DNA of 64,000 nucleotides from positions 78,364 to 142,363 of the forward strand of contig WTGF01000013.1 in the NCBI GenBank assembly GCA_011525385.1, in the 5' to 3' direction. The translations under genes were made by a program, and so were the position numbers. Shown here in pieces: positions 1 through 7,799 of this stretch. Under the pieces are notes generated by a model, which made no database searches, was not told where the DNA came from, and worked only from the letters and a program-made list of their open reading frames with translations. Position 1 is the first letter of the stretch; each line of letters opens with the position of its first letter. The stretch comes from Chloroflexota bacterium (GTDB taxonomy: Bacteria > Chloroflexota > Anaerolineae > Aggregatilineales > Phototrophicaceae).

Positions 1-481
1 TGGGAATCGGCGTCTCTGCCGGCGTCTGGCTTTCGAGGAAGCCGACAGCCGTTGCGCCACCCCTGGCGGACTGGATTTCCGTCCGGCCCCAAACGCCGGC
101 GATGCTGAAGTAATAGCCCATGCAGGGTATGCCAGCGCGCCCCATATTCCGGATCGTCTTCTTGATATTCTCCAGTTGTTCCCGCTTTCTGGGTCCATCC
201 AACAGGACATCGTACCAGTGACCGGGGTCGAAGTTTTCCAGCGCCGCCAGTTCCAATCCCTCGTCATTGATTTCCTGGCGCAAGGCGCGCAGCTCGTCGT
301 AACTCCAATGGGTGCTGCCCGCGGCCCGTCCCCAAACTTCATCGCCGCTGGCCGTGGACATCTTGCCCGGCCGGAAATAATCCGCGAGGTGCGCGACGAT
401 ATGCGTTGCGCCAGCTTGCTTGGCAAAACGATAGTTGTCGCGATCCAGCATATGACGGTACAGACCGAGCCCCAGTTTCAT
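1..481 (-). CDS. uxuA: Mannonate dehydratase-like TIM-barrel enzyme, partial (C-terminus outside window)
   Basis: The reading frame starts with ATG at 479-481 on the minus strand, behind an AAGGG box 9 nt upstream, and runs off the window's left edge. About 160 residues are visible. It opens MKLGLGLYRHML, followed by AGATHIVAHLADYF, then KREQLENIKKTIRNMGRAG and MGYYFSIAGVWG. These blocks are typical of the UxuA family of D-mannonate dehydratases, which convert D-mannonate to 2-keto-3-deoxygluconate in hexuronate breakdown. The metal and catalytic residues of the second half of the barrel lie outside the window. The gene follows the DeoR-type regulator by 33 nt on the same strand, so the two probably form an operon. 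Family assignment is fairly secure; the exact substrate (mannonate or a related sugar acid) is inferred. Confidence 0.8.
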   Translation of the reverse strand, partial: MKLGLGLYRHMLDRDNYRFAKQAGATHIVAHLADYFRPGKMSTASGDEVWGRAAGSTHWSYDELRALRQEINDEGLELAALENFDPGHWYDVLLDGPRKREQLENIKKTIRNMGRAGIPCMGYYFSIAGVWGRTEIQSARGGATAVGFLESQTPAETPIP

Positions 482-514
482 ATCACCATACCCTTGGCTC
501 TCATCTCTTATGAT

Positions 515-2236
515 TCATTCATCGGCTGCAGGCACCTGACCCGCGACCAGTATGTTCTTTCCGCTTTGAGCGTATTCGAGCCGTTGCGACGGCAAAACGC
601 CCATGTCGGTGATCAAGGTATCCACATTGACAATGTCGGTCACATGCACATCGGAATCGACGCCGAGCAAGGTATGGTCCGCCAAAACCACAACCTCGCG
701 CGCGGCGTTAATCATCGATCGACGGGCCTCCGCCACATTGGCATTACCCGCGGACAGCCCAAATGACGACGAGAATCCCTCGGCGCCAATAAACGCTTTG
801 TCGACGCGCATCTCCTTGAAAAGCGCATGTACCTGGCGCCCTGCGAAAGCTTGTGCTTCTCGATCAAATGCGCCCCCCGCGAGAATCAGTTTGATCGACG
901 GATTTGGCCGCAAGCCGGCAAAGATATCCGGCGAATTGGTGATCACCGTGATATTCTGACGCTGCTTCAAAAATTGTGTCATATTCATGGTGGTCGTACC
1001 GGCATCGAGGATGACCGTCTCGCCTGCTCGAATATAGCTTGCGGCCAGCTTGCCGATGATGCGTTGCAGTTCTCGAATCTCTTGCCGAATGTCCTCGTTA
1101 ACATCCACGACCGAGAACTCGACGCCGACCGATTTGGCGCGCGCGTGCATCGCTTTGGCCAGATTCTGGTACCATTCGTGCGTACGAAAACTAATGGAGA
1201 AAGAAATGCGCCTTTTGCGCGCTTCCGCCCCGCGCAGATCTTCCGCGCGCCACGGTAGCGCATCAGTATTGACGATCTTTTCATTGACGAACTGCCAGTC
1301 GTTCTCGTTCTTGAGATAAAACGCATTGATGTTTTCCGCGGTCAGAAGCGCGGTCGGCGTGATGACATTGAAGTCGTTGCGGTTCGCGCGCCAAAGATAG
1401 CGGACTGTATCAATCGCCAGACGCCCCACGACTTCCGGAAACATCGCCATGCAGGCCTTGAGCGGGCCCTTTGCCATCAGGACATCAAATATCGTATTGC
1501 CTTCCCCGCCGATGGAAACGGCAATTAACATGGACTTGTCGCGGCCCAGGTCGTGATAAGCTTGCATGCCCGCCAGGATCGAGTCGTCATTAATGCCAAA
1601 TATCAGGTTGATCTCGGGATGCAGGCGCAAAGCGTCCAAGGCTATTTGATAAGCGCTGTTGTAGCGCCCCTTGCCGTCAATTGACAAAGCGGCTACTTCG
1701 TCGCCTATACCGGCCGACAAGCCGTCGAGAAAGCCTTTGCTTCGCAGTTTGGTGGCCGACATGGACAGAATTCCGATATCCAGCACATGCACATTGGCGA
1801 AACCGTGACGACGAAGATAGTTCGCGCTCCATAGCCCCAATTGGCAGCCGGTCTCGTAATTGTCAATTCCCAGGTAGACGGCGCCATCCTGCGGATTGCC
1901 CTCGGCAATCAAGGGGATGTCTTGCCGGATTGCCCGTTCGCGCAAAGTATGCGCGTCCCGCGTATCAATGGTGGTCACAATCAAGGCGTCGGCATTGGGC
2001 AAGGCTGGCGCCTCGGAGGCCTGGTCGGCATATTGCGGCGCCGGGTACTGGCTGCGTTCGATGCTGACCGCGCCGCCAAATACCCGCTTGAGGAGCTTGT
2101 TTTCTTCCAGCCGCTTGAGATCCCGTCGAACCGTCACTTCTGTGACATCGCAGGCTTGCGCCAATTGCCGCACAGTAGCCGTGCCCTTCGCGTTGATGTT
2201 TTGCAAGATGATATTTTCGCGCTCTTCAAGCAACAT
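515..2236 (-). CDS. DeoR-type transcriptional regulator with an inserted, apparently permuted sugar-binding domain
   Basis: A 573-residue cytoplasmic regulator, about twice the usual DeoR length of roughly 250. Residues 18-55 are a DeoR winged helix (TVRQLAQACDVTEVTVRRDL, then VFGGAV). Residues 391-550 are the DeoR sugar-phosphate sensor domain (KLAASYIRAGETVILDAGTT, then NITVITNS). Between them lies a type-1 periplasmic-binding-protein fold. Residues 82-308 look like its later part (ADALIVTTIDTRDA, FGINDDSILAGMQA). Residues 342-388 look like its first strand-helix-strand (RISFSISFRTHEWYQNLAKA, then VEFSVVDVNEDIRQ). The order is therefore reversed compared with a normal binding protein. There is no frameshift in the ORF. 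It probably senses two ligands, a free sugar and a sugar phosphate, and controls the downstream mannonate dehydratase gene. Domain identity is strong; the permutation and the ligands are inference. Confidence 0.85.
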   Translation of the reverse strand: MLLEERENIILQNINAKGTATVRQLAQACDVTEVTVRRDLKRLEENKLLKRVFGGAVSIERSQYPAPQYADQASEAPALPNADALIVTTIDTRDAHTLRERAIRQDIPLIAEGNPQDGAVYLGIDNYETGCQLGLWSANYLRRHGFANVHVLDIGILSMSATKLRSKGFLDGLSAGIGDEVAALSIDGKGRYNSAYQIALDALRLHPEINLIFGINDDSILAGMQAYHDLGRDKSMLIAVSIGGEGNTIFDVLMAKGPLKACMAMFPEVVGRLAIDTVRYLWRANRNDFNVITPTALLTAENINAFYLKNENDWQFVNEKIVNTDALPWRAEDLRGAEARKRRISFSISFRTHEWYQNLAKAMHARAKSVGVEFSVVDVNEDIRQEIRELQRIIGKLAASYIRAGETVILDAGTTTMNMTQFLKQRQNITVITNSPDIFAGLRPNPSIKLILAGGAFDREAQAFAGRQVHALFKEMRVDKAFIGAEGFSSSFGLSAGNANVAEARRSMINAAREVVVLADHTLLGVDSDVHVTDIVNVDTLITDMGVLPSQRLEYAQSGKNILVAGQVPAADE

Positions 2237-2245
2237 GATTATTTG

Positions 2246-2284
2246 TGTTCATTTGAGATTGAATACTTCCGATTATGTTCAATT
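2246..2284. promoter_or_regulatory. Candidate operator cluster upstream of the DeoR-type regulator
   Basis: Three related 9-mers lie just before the regulator's start codon: TGTTCATTT at 2246-2254, ATTGAATAC at 2258-2266 (complement GTATTCAAT) and TGTTCAATT at 2276-2284. DeoR-family proteins often bind repeated TGTTC-type boxes, so autoregulation is plausible. No footprint can be read from sequence alone. Confidence 0.4.
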
Positions 2285-2425
2285 ATGTCGCGCTCTGATC
2301 CCCTTGTCAAAAAATTCGTCGGCAAGGGCGCAGTCAATTTCGAGGACATGAAATACCTGGCTGGCAGCAACGAACACCGCTACTTGTCGAGCCAAGCCAC
2401 AGAATTCCGACAAGCCATGTAGGGT

Positions 2426-2445
2426 CGACCTATCAGGTCGCCCGC
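2426..2445. repeat. Dispersed hairpin repeat (CGACCTATCAGGTCG type)
   Basis: CGACCTATCAGGTCGCCCGC forms a small hairpin (CGACCT/AGGTCG). The same core recurs near 53.8, 55.6 and 60.4 kb. It sits in the gap between the divergent regulator and secreted-protein genes. Apart from the operator-like boxes I see nothing else clear in 2285-2648. Confidence 0.6.
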
Positions 2446-2648
2446 GTTCTATAACCCCGAATGTATTTATTACCCTAGACAATAAGGCAAATATGGACTC
2501 CGCGCTGCTACTACCGGGCAAGCGCCCGAAGCGCCGGCGAATTGCCCCTGTACTGAGATAATTCTGCGACATTTCATTGCTAGGCTGCGGGCAATGAGGA
2601 ATGACCCTCAGCATAGCCAAGCAAACAAGTTCAGAAAGAGGTGCAGAC

Positions 2649-3998
2649 ATGAAGAAGAACAAACTCTGGAGCGCGACCCTCACGATGATGATCATCATCA
2701 TTTTGATCAGCGCCTATAGCATCGGCGGATTCGTACAAGGACAGGAGTCCAATTCCTCCGCAGGAGCGGGCGAACATCGGACCGCAAGCAGTGAAGGCAG
2801 CGGCGATACCCCCGAAGGCAGCGGCGTCAACGCCCTCGCACCCAACCAAACCTACGATGTCACGCGCAACGGCGCCCGCTTGATCCTCAGCTACGATGCC
2901 GCCAACAATCAATTCATCGGCACGGTTGAGAACACGACCAACGCGACACTGACGCGGGTTCGGGTAGAAATCCACCTCTCCAATGGCCTGGAACTGGGAC
3001 CAACAACCCCGACCGATTTGGCGGCCGGACAGGTCCTGGACATCGTCCTGGATGCCGGCGCGCAACCATTTGATTCCTGGACGCCCCATGCCGAGGTCGG
3101 CGCGGGCGAAAGCGCGGGCGCTGAAGGCGCAGGCGAAAGCGGCGATCCCTCCAGCCCCATACTGGCACTGGATGAAAGCTGGGACGGCATCGTCAACGGC
3201 GTCGGAACTTCCATGGCCTACGACCCAGCCAGGGGCGCCTTCACCGGCTTCGTGGAAAACCCCGGCGACACGGCACTCTGCTTCGTTCAGATCGAACTGA
3301 ACCTCAAGCAAGGAACTCAGACTGTCGTTGAACTGGGACCCCAGCCGGTCGGCGACCTGGCCCCCGGACAGCGCCTGCCGGTCGAACTGCTGGTGGCTGA
3401 CGAACCTCTGGCCGCCGGCGTCGCCTTCAACGCCTGGGAGATCCATCCCGAAGTCTTCGACTGCGGTGGCCCAGGACCAGTCAACTCTGAAGGCGCCGGT
3501 GAAGGCAACGGCGAAGGCGCGGGCGAGCACGGCGGAGGCGGCGGCGAAGGAGTTGAAGGCAGCGGCCGCGCTGAAGGCATGGAGAGCGGCAGCGGCGATG
3601 CCGCCGAAGGCAGTGGCGCCAATGCAATGGCTCCCAACCAAATCTACGATGTCACAGTCAATGGCGCGCGCCTGGTCATGCGCTACGATGAAGCCAACAA
3701 CCGCTTCATCGGCAAGGTCGTCAACATGACGGACGCGACACTGACGCGGGCCCGGGTGGAAATCCACCTCTCCAACGGCCTGGAACTGGGACCGACCACA
3801 CCCACTGATATACCGCCCGGCTATCAGCTGGCCCTGACCATGCCCGCTACTGATCAGCCCTTCGACACCTGGGCCCCGCACGCCGAGTTCGGCCTGGGCG
3901 AAGGTGGCGGCGCTGAAGGCGGGGGCGAGCATGGCGGACGCGCCGGGGGCGAAGGCCGTGGCGAGCACGGCGGCAGTAGCGAAGGCGGCGGCGGCTGA
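2649..3998 (+). CDS. Secreted or membrane-anchored protein with three beta-type repeats and Gly/Glu-rich linkers
   Basis: I chose the ATG at 2649, which has an AGAGG box 7 nt upstream and is followed directly by a signal-type segment (MKKNKLW..., hydrophobic about residues 10-30). The protein is 449 residues. Three related domains of about 90 residues follow, at roughly 62-151, 174-270 and 327-415. Domains 1 and 3 are nearly identical (VEIHLSNGLELGPTTPTD in both); domain 2 is divergent (VELGPQPVGDLAPGQRLPVE). The linkers and tail are rich in Gly, Glu, Ser and His (EGAGEHGG-type). The repeats resemble small beta-sandwich domains of extracytoplasmic proteins with conserved L-x-x-G-Q turns. I do not recognise a named function. 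It stands alone, between the divergent regulator and a strong terminator. An extracellular or cell-surface structural or binding role is inference. Confidence 0.75.
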   Translation: MKKNKLWSATLTMMIIIILISAYSIGGFVQGQESNSSAGAGEHRTASSEGSGDTPEGSGVNALAPNQTYDVTRNGARLILSYDAANNQFIGTVENTTNATLTRVRVEIHLSNGLELGPTTPTDLAAGQVLDIVLDAGAQPFDSWTPHAEVGAGESAGAEGAGESGDPSSPILALDESWDGIVNGVGTSMAYDPARGAFTGFVENPGDTALCFVQIELNLKQGTQTVVELGPQPVGDLAPGQRLPVELLVADEPLAAGVAFNAWEIHPEVFDCGGPGPVNSEGAGEGNGEGAGEHGGGGGEGVEGSGRAEGMESGSGDAAEGSGANAMAPNQIYDVTVNGARLVMRYDEANNRFIGKVVNMTDATLTRARVEIHLSNGLELGPTTPTDIPPGYQLALTMPATDQPFDTWAPHAEFGLGEGGGAEGGGEHGGRAGGEGRGEHGGSSEGGGG

Positions 3999-4041
3999 GC
4001 GAATCCCTTCAACCTTGAAGTAGTCACCCATTAAGACCTAT

Positions 4042-4086
4042 ACTCAGGCGCGTCCTCTAACAAGACGGCGCGCCTGAGTCATTTTT
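4042..4086 (+). terminator. Intrinsic terminator after the repeat-protein gene
   Basis: A perfect 11-bp inverted repeat (ACTCAGGCGCG at 4042-4052, complement at 4069-4079) with a 16-nt loop is followed by a run of T residues (TCATTTTTTT). It lies 44 nt after the stop codon at 3998. Confidence 0.85.
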
Positions 4087-4153
4087 TTCTGTGGGCGAAG
4101 ACGGGCCTGTCGCCACAGCTTTTGTCATTTGCGTCGAAATAGCGGAGACTGTC

Positions 4154-4846
4154 ATGACTGCCGAAATCAACTATCAAGCCTGGATGAACCAGCAGTTGAT
4201 CTGGGGCGAGCGCACCCGCGGGCGCGGCCTGGTCTGGACGACCGATTCCGACTGGTTTATCAACGATCCGCTCGGTCACAAGCCGCACCTTCACGAAGAT
4301 GCCAGTGAAATCCTTTTCCTGGCGCAAGGCAGTATGGAAATCGAGATTGGCGCTACAAAAGCGGTCTATCGCGCTGGCGACTTTCTCCTGGTGCCGCCCG
4401 ACAAATATCATGACTATTGGCTGGCTGGCGACGAGCACGTTTGCCTCTTTGTGGTCGTCGCCCCCAATCACAAATATGCCCGCTGGAAGACGAGCGATTT
4501 TTCGTCCGAAGCGCATCAAGGGTCCGCCACCCTGGTAAACGTATACGAGACCGATGACTTGCCCTCCAACGAGCACTTCCTCTGTCAAAAGATCACACTC
4601 GCCTCCGGCGAATCCGATCCTGTCACGTACTGCGAACTGCAGGACCGCATCATTTACGTGCTCTCCGGCACGGCTCACCTGTCGCTAAATACCTTATCGG
4701 GACCGCTTGCGGAGCACGGATACCAATACATTCCCGCTACCTGCCCGCACGGGATCATCAACCGCGGCTACCGGCCGCTTACGTACATCTCGCTCACGAT
4801 CACCGATCCGGTGACAGCGCATGGTACCGAGCCGGATGGCGATTGA
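4154..4846 (+). CDS. Double-cupin domain protein
   Basis: The ATG at 4154 is preferred over an upstream GTG (4091) because it has a GGAG box 7 nt before it; this gives 230 residues. Two cupin folds are visible. The N-terminal one has KPHLHEDASEILFLAQGSME and later AGDFLLVPPDKYHDYW, with His and Glu in the positions that bind metal in cupins. The C-terminal one (LCQKITLASGESDPVTYCEL...YVLSGTAHLSL...PATCPHGIINRG) is more degenerate, keeping only a late His. Bicupins include dioxygenases, isomerases and sugar-acid enzymes, so the reaction cannot be named. It is followed 39 nt later, on the same strand, by the M81 peptidase gene, so the two may be co-expressed. Confidence 0.75.
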   Translation: MTAEINYQAWMNQQLIWGERTRGRGLVWTTDSDWFINDPLGHKPHLHEDASEILFLAQGSMEIEIGATKAVYRAGDFLLVPPDKYHDYWLAGDEHVCLFVVVAPNHKYARWKTSDFSSEAHQGSATLVNVYETDDLPSNEHFLCQKITLASGESDPVTYCELQDRIIYVLSGTAHLSLNTLSGPLAEHGYQYIPATCPHGIINRGYRPLTYISLTITDPVTAHGTEPDGD

Positions 4847-4885
4847 TCGGCGCAGGTTTCGAATGCGCTAGCCGCGAGGCGCCAA

Positions 4886-6367
4886 ATGCTCAAGATCGCC
4901 ATCGGGCAATTCATGCAGGAATCGCATAGCTTCACGCCGATCGACTGTTCCTGGGAACAGTTTCACGCCGGCCATATCTACCGGGGCGAGGAAATCCTGA
5001 CCCGCATGGCCAGCAACAAGGTTGAGGTCGCTGGCGCTATCGAACTGGCCAGAGAGCAAAACCTTGAAATCGCACCGCTATTGGCTTGCAACGCTGTCTC
5101 ATCCGGCTATGTTCGCGCCGACGTTTTTGAGGACTTGCTCGGGGATCTGCTGGGGCGGCTGGAAGCGCAGTTGCCCGTGGACGGCCTCTTCCTGGCATTG
5201 CATGGCGCGATGGTCGCGGAGGGCGACGAAGACGCCTCGGGAACCGTCCTGGCCGCGGCGCGCGAGCTGGTGGGCGCCGGCACGCCAATCGTCGCTTCGC
5301 TAGATCTGCACGCTAATGTGACCGAGAAGATGATCGCGGCCAGCGACGGCCTGGTCGGTTATCACACGTGTCCACACGTCGATTTGTACGAAACGGGCGC
5401 GGCTGGCATGCGGCTGCTTCTGGATGTCATCCGTGGCGAGGTTAAGCCTGTCACGGGATATTGCCAGTTGCCCTTGATTGCGCCACCTGAAAACTCTGTC
5501 ACGCTAGAAGGGCCTTTTCGCGAGGTGATGGAAATCGCCCTCGCCTATGAATCTCATCCAAAAGTCCTGAATGTGTCGGTGTTCTACGTCCAACCCTGGC
5601 TGGATTTGAGCGATATCGGTTGCAGCGTCCTTGTCGTGGCGGACGGCGACCAGCAATTGGCGGACGCCGTCGCGGAAAAAATCGCTGAGGCATTCTGGCG
5701 GCGGCGCAGGCGCTTTTACGTTGATTTGACGCCTTTGCAGGAGGCCGTTCGCGCCGCTGTCAGCGCGCCGAAGGGACCGGTGATTTTGGCTGACGGGGCG
5801 GACGCCCCCAGCGGCGGCGCCCCTGGCGACAGCCCCGCCATCTTAAGCGCATTGCTGGCAGCCGGCGTCGATGTCGACACGCTCATCAATATTGTTGACC
5901 CGGCGGCGGTAGACAGCGCAATCAAGGCGGGGATAGGGAAGGAAGTGAGTTTGCGCGTCGGCGCTTGGTCCTCCGACATGTGGGAACCAGTCAAGATTAA
6001 GGGTCGCGTCCTGCAAGTATCCGACGGCGCCTTTCGCTTCACCGGGCCCGGCTATCGCGGTCGCGAGTTCCACCGCGGGCGCACAGTCGTGCTGCAATCC
6101 GGCACGATCTTTCTGCAGATCATGGAACGCCCGGTATTCCAGGGAGACACCGCGCTTTATACGTCGCTTGATTTGGATCCGCGAGAGGCGCATATCGTGG
6201 TGGTGAAGACGCCCTCGGCATTCCGGGTCGACTATGGGCCCTTCGCCGCGCAAATCATCCTGGTAGACGCGCCCGGCGCCACCAGTTCCAATTTGAAATC
6301 CTTCAACTGGCGAAAGCTGCCCCGTCCCTTCTATCCCTTCGACGAGATCGACGACTGGCGTCGATGA
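4886..6367 (+). CDS. M81 family metallopeptidase (MlrC-like)
   Basis: A 493-residue protein starting at an ATG with a GAGG box 6 nt upstream. It matches the M81/MlrC family: an N-terminal QESHSFTP block, LALHGAMVAEGDED (His106), ASLDLHANVTEKM (Asp140, His142) and GYHTCPHVDLYETG (His160/His164) supply the probable zinc ligands. Residues from about 300 to 480 form the second, C-terminal M81 domain. MlrC from Sphingomonas cleaves the linear products of microcystin breakdown, but most M81 proteins in soil and marine bacteria have unknown substrates and sit beside transport and catabolic genes, as here. Length is normal for the family. The neighbours (cupin, lyase, enolase homologue) suggest a role in breaking down small amide compounds; that is inference. 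Confidence 0.88.
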   Translation: MLKIAIGQFMQESHSFTPIDCSWEQFHAGHIYRGEEILTRMASNKVEVAGAIELAREQNLEIAPLLACNAVSSGYVRADVFEDLLGDLLGRLEAQLPVDGLFLALHGAMVAEGDEDASGTVLAAARELVGAGTPIVASLDLHANVTEKMIAASDGLVGYHTCPHVDLYETGAAGMRLLLDVIRGEVKPVTGYCQLPLIAPPENSVTLEGPFREVMEIALAYESHPKVLNVSVFYVQPWLDLSDIGCSVLVVADGDQQLADAVAEKIAEAFWRRRRRFYVDLTPLQEAVRAAVSAPKGPVILADGADAPSGGAPGDSPAILSALLAAGVDVDTLINIVDPAAVDSAIKAGIGKEVSLRVGAWSSDMWEPVKIKGRVLQVSDGAFRFTGPGYRGREFHRGRTVVLQSGTIFLQIMERPVFQGDTALYTSLDLDPREAHIVVVKTPSAFRVDYGPFAAQIILVDAPGATSSNLKSFNWRKLPRPFYPFDEIDDWRR

Positions 6368-6373
6368 CCAGGC

Positions 6374-6389
6374 AGCCGCCTAGGCGGCT
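6374..6389. terminator. Palindrome between convergent genes, possible bidirectional terminator
   Basis: AGCCGCCTAGGCGGCT is a perfect 16-bp palindrome filling the 22-bp gap between the convergent M81 and lyase genes. There is no T tract, so termination is likely but unproven. Confidence 0.4.
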
Positions 6390-7748
6390 TCAGCCCAGGC
6401 TTTCCAGGACTCGGTCAACGAAGCGGTCGGCAAGCCCGGTGTATTGGCGCGGGTCAAGCAGCGCTTCTAGCTGATCCCGGCTCAAGACGGCGGAAACATC
6501 CTGATGCGCCAGCAGCACGTCGACAAAGGGTCTCTCTTCTTCGTACGAAACCATGGCGCAAGTGTAGACCAGGTCATGCGCGTGTTGCCGGCCATAGCGC
6601 TCGCTTAAGGCGAACATCACTCTCTCGGACAGGAGCAGGCCCCCCGTAAGCGTCATATTCTGCAGCATCCTTTCAGTATTGACGCGCAATCTGGCAAGGA
6701 CGCGGCGCGTTATTTCCAATGCGCCCTGCGCATAAATGAAAACTTCGGGCACGATTGTCCATTCCATCTGCAACGACGACCAATCCCGTTCGTGCTCGTT
6801 GATAATCAAGGTATCGACAGCGGTCGCCGACTTTTCGCGGCAAAGACGGGCGAGAGTCAAGACAGATTCGCAGAGTATCGGATTGCGTTTCTGTGGCATG
6901 GTGCTGCTGCCGACCTTGCCTGCCTCGAAGGGTTCCTCGAGTTCGGCAAATTCCTGCTTCTGCAATTCGATGATTTCTTTGGCGATTCTTCCCGGCAAGG
7001 CAGCGATCATACAGAGCAGGTGAACCAATTCCGCGATACCGTCTCTGGATGTATGCCAGGCGATGACCGGTACGCCCAAGCCGAGCTCAGCCATCAATTT
7101 CCTCTGCACCTGCAGGACATCAAGGTCGGATTCATCGAGCCCGGCCAAGGTGCCGACCGCGCCGCCGAATTCGCCTACCAAGACACGTTTCTTAACCTGC
7201 GCGAGCCTCTGGCGATGACGCAGCAATTCCGCCAGCCAGACCGCGACCTTGTATCCAAAGGTTATCGGCAACGCTTGCTGCCCGTGCGTTCTTCCCGCCA
7301 TTGGCGTATCGCGATGGTCCCTTGCCAAGCGCGCCAATACATTCTGCAATTCCGCCAAACTCGGCTCGAAAATGGCAATCGCGTCTTTAATCTGCAAGAC
7401 CAGGCCCGTGTCCATCACATCCTGTGTCGTTGCGCCCCAGTGCACATAGTGCCCGGCGTCGCCGTCGCAGCGTTCCGCCAACTGTCGGATCACCGGCACA
7501 AATGGGTGCAACGTAGTATCGATGTCCTCTTTGATCGCGCTGATATCAAATTGTTCGGCCTTCGCCTTGCGTGTTATCTCTTCGGCAGCCTCTTGGGGAA
7601 CCAATCCGACCGCCGCTTGCGATCGTGCCAGGGCCGCTTCAAAATCGAGCCATTTCTGCAACCAGTTGCGATCATCGAATACCGCGCGCATTTCGCTCGA
7701 TCCGAAAAGGTCGGCGAACAATGCTGAATCTATGATATGCGCGCTCAT
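6390..7748 (-). CDS. Fumarase/aspartase-superfamily lyase (adenylosuccinate lyase / carboxymuconate cycloisomerase-like)
   Basis: I chose the ATG at 7746-7748, with a GAGG box 9 nt upstream, giving 452 residues. The superfamily signature GSSTMPQKRNP is intact, with HWGATTQDVMDTG and AGRTHGQQALPITFG upstream, which carry the usual substrate-binding and general-acid residues. The superfamily covers adenylosuccinate lyase, argininosuccinate lyase and 3-carboxy-cis,cis-muconate lactonizing enzyme. The N-terminal (LFGSSEMRAVFDDRNWLQKW) and C-terminal arrangement resembles the carboxymuconate/PurB-like branch found in catabolic clusters. The gene lies 51 nt downstream of an enolase-superfamily gene on the same strand, so a catabolic role on an organic or sugar acid is more likely than purine synthesis. 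The substrate is not determinable here. Confidence 0.85.
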   Translation of the reverse strand: MSAHIIDSALFADLFGSSEMRAVFDDRNWLQKWLDFEAALARSQAAVGLVPQEAAEEITRKAKAEQFDISAIKEDIDTTLHPFVPVIRQLAERCDGDAGHYVHWGATTQDVMDTGLVLQIKDAIAIFEPSLAELQNVLARLARDHRDTPMAGRTHGQQALPITFGYKVAVWLAELLRHRQRLAQVKKRVLVGEFGGAVGTLAGLDESDLDVLQVQRKLMAELGLGVPVIAWHTSRDGIAELVHLLCMIAALPGRIAKEIIELQKQEFAELEEPFEAGKVGSSTMPQKRNPILCESVLTLARLCREKSATAVDTLIINEHERDWSSLQMEWTIVPEVFIYAQGALEITRRVLARLRVNTERMLQNMTLTGGLLLSERVMFALSERYGRQHAHDLVYTCAMVSYEEERPFVDVLLAHQDVSAVLSRDQLEALLDPRQYTGLADRFVDRVLESLG

Positions 7749-7799
7749 GCGCCATTCGCCTCTTCTATCTGAGCGATCGTCCCCGCCCGCCAATCCGGT

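Noticed and set aside
2631..4031. Long open frame (466 codons) on the minus strand opposite the repeat protein
   Set aside because: It mirrors the GC-rich repeat codons of the plus-strand gene, has no ribosome binding site and no domain, and crosses the terminator. The plus frame has a signal peptide and a good start.
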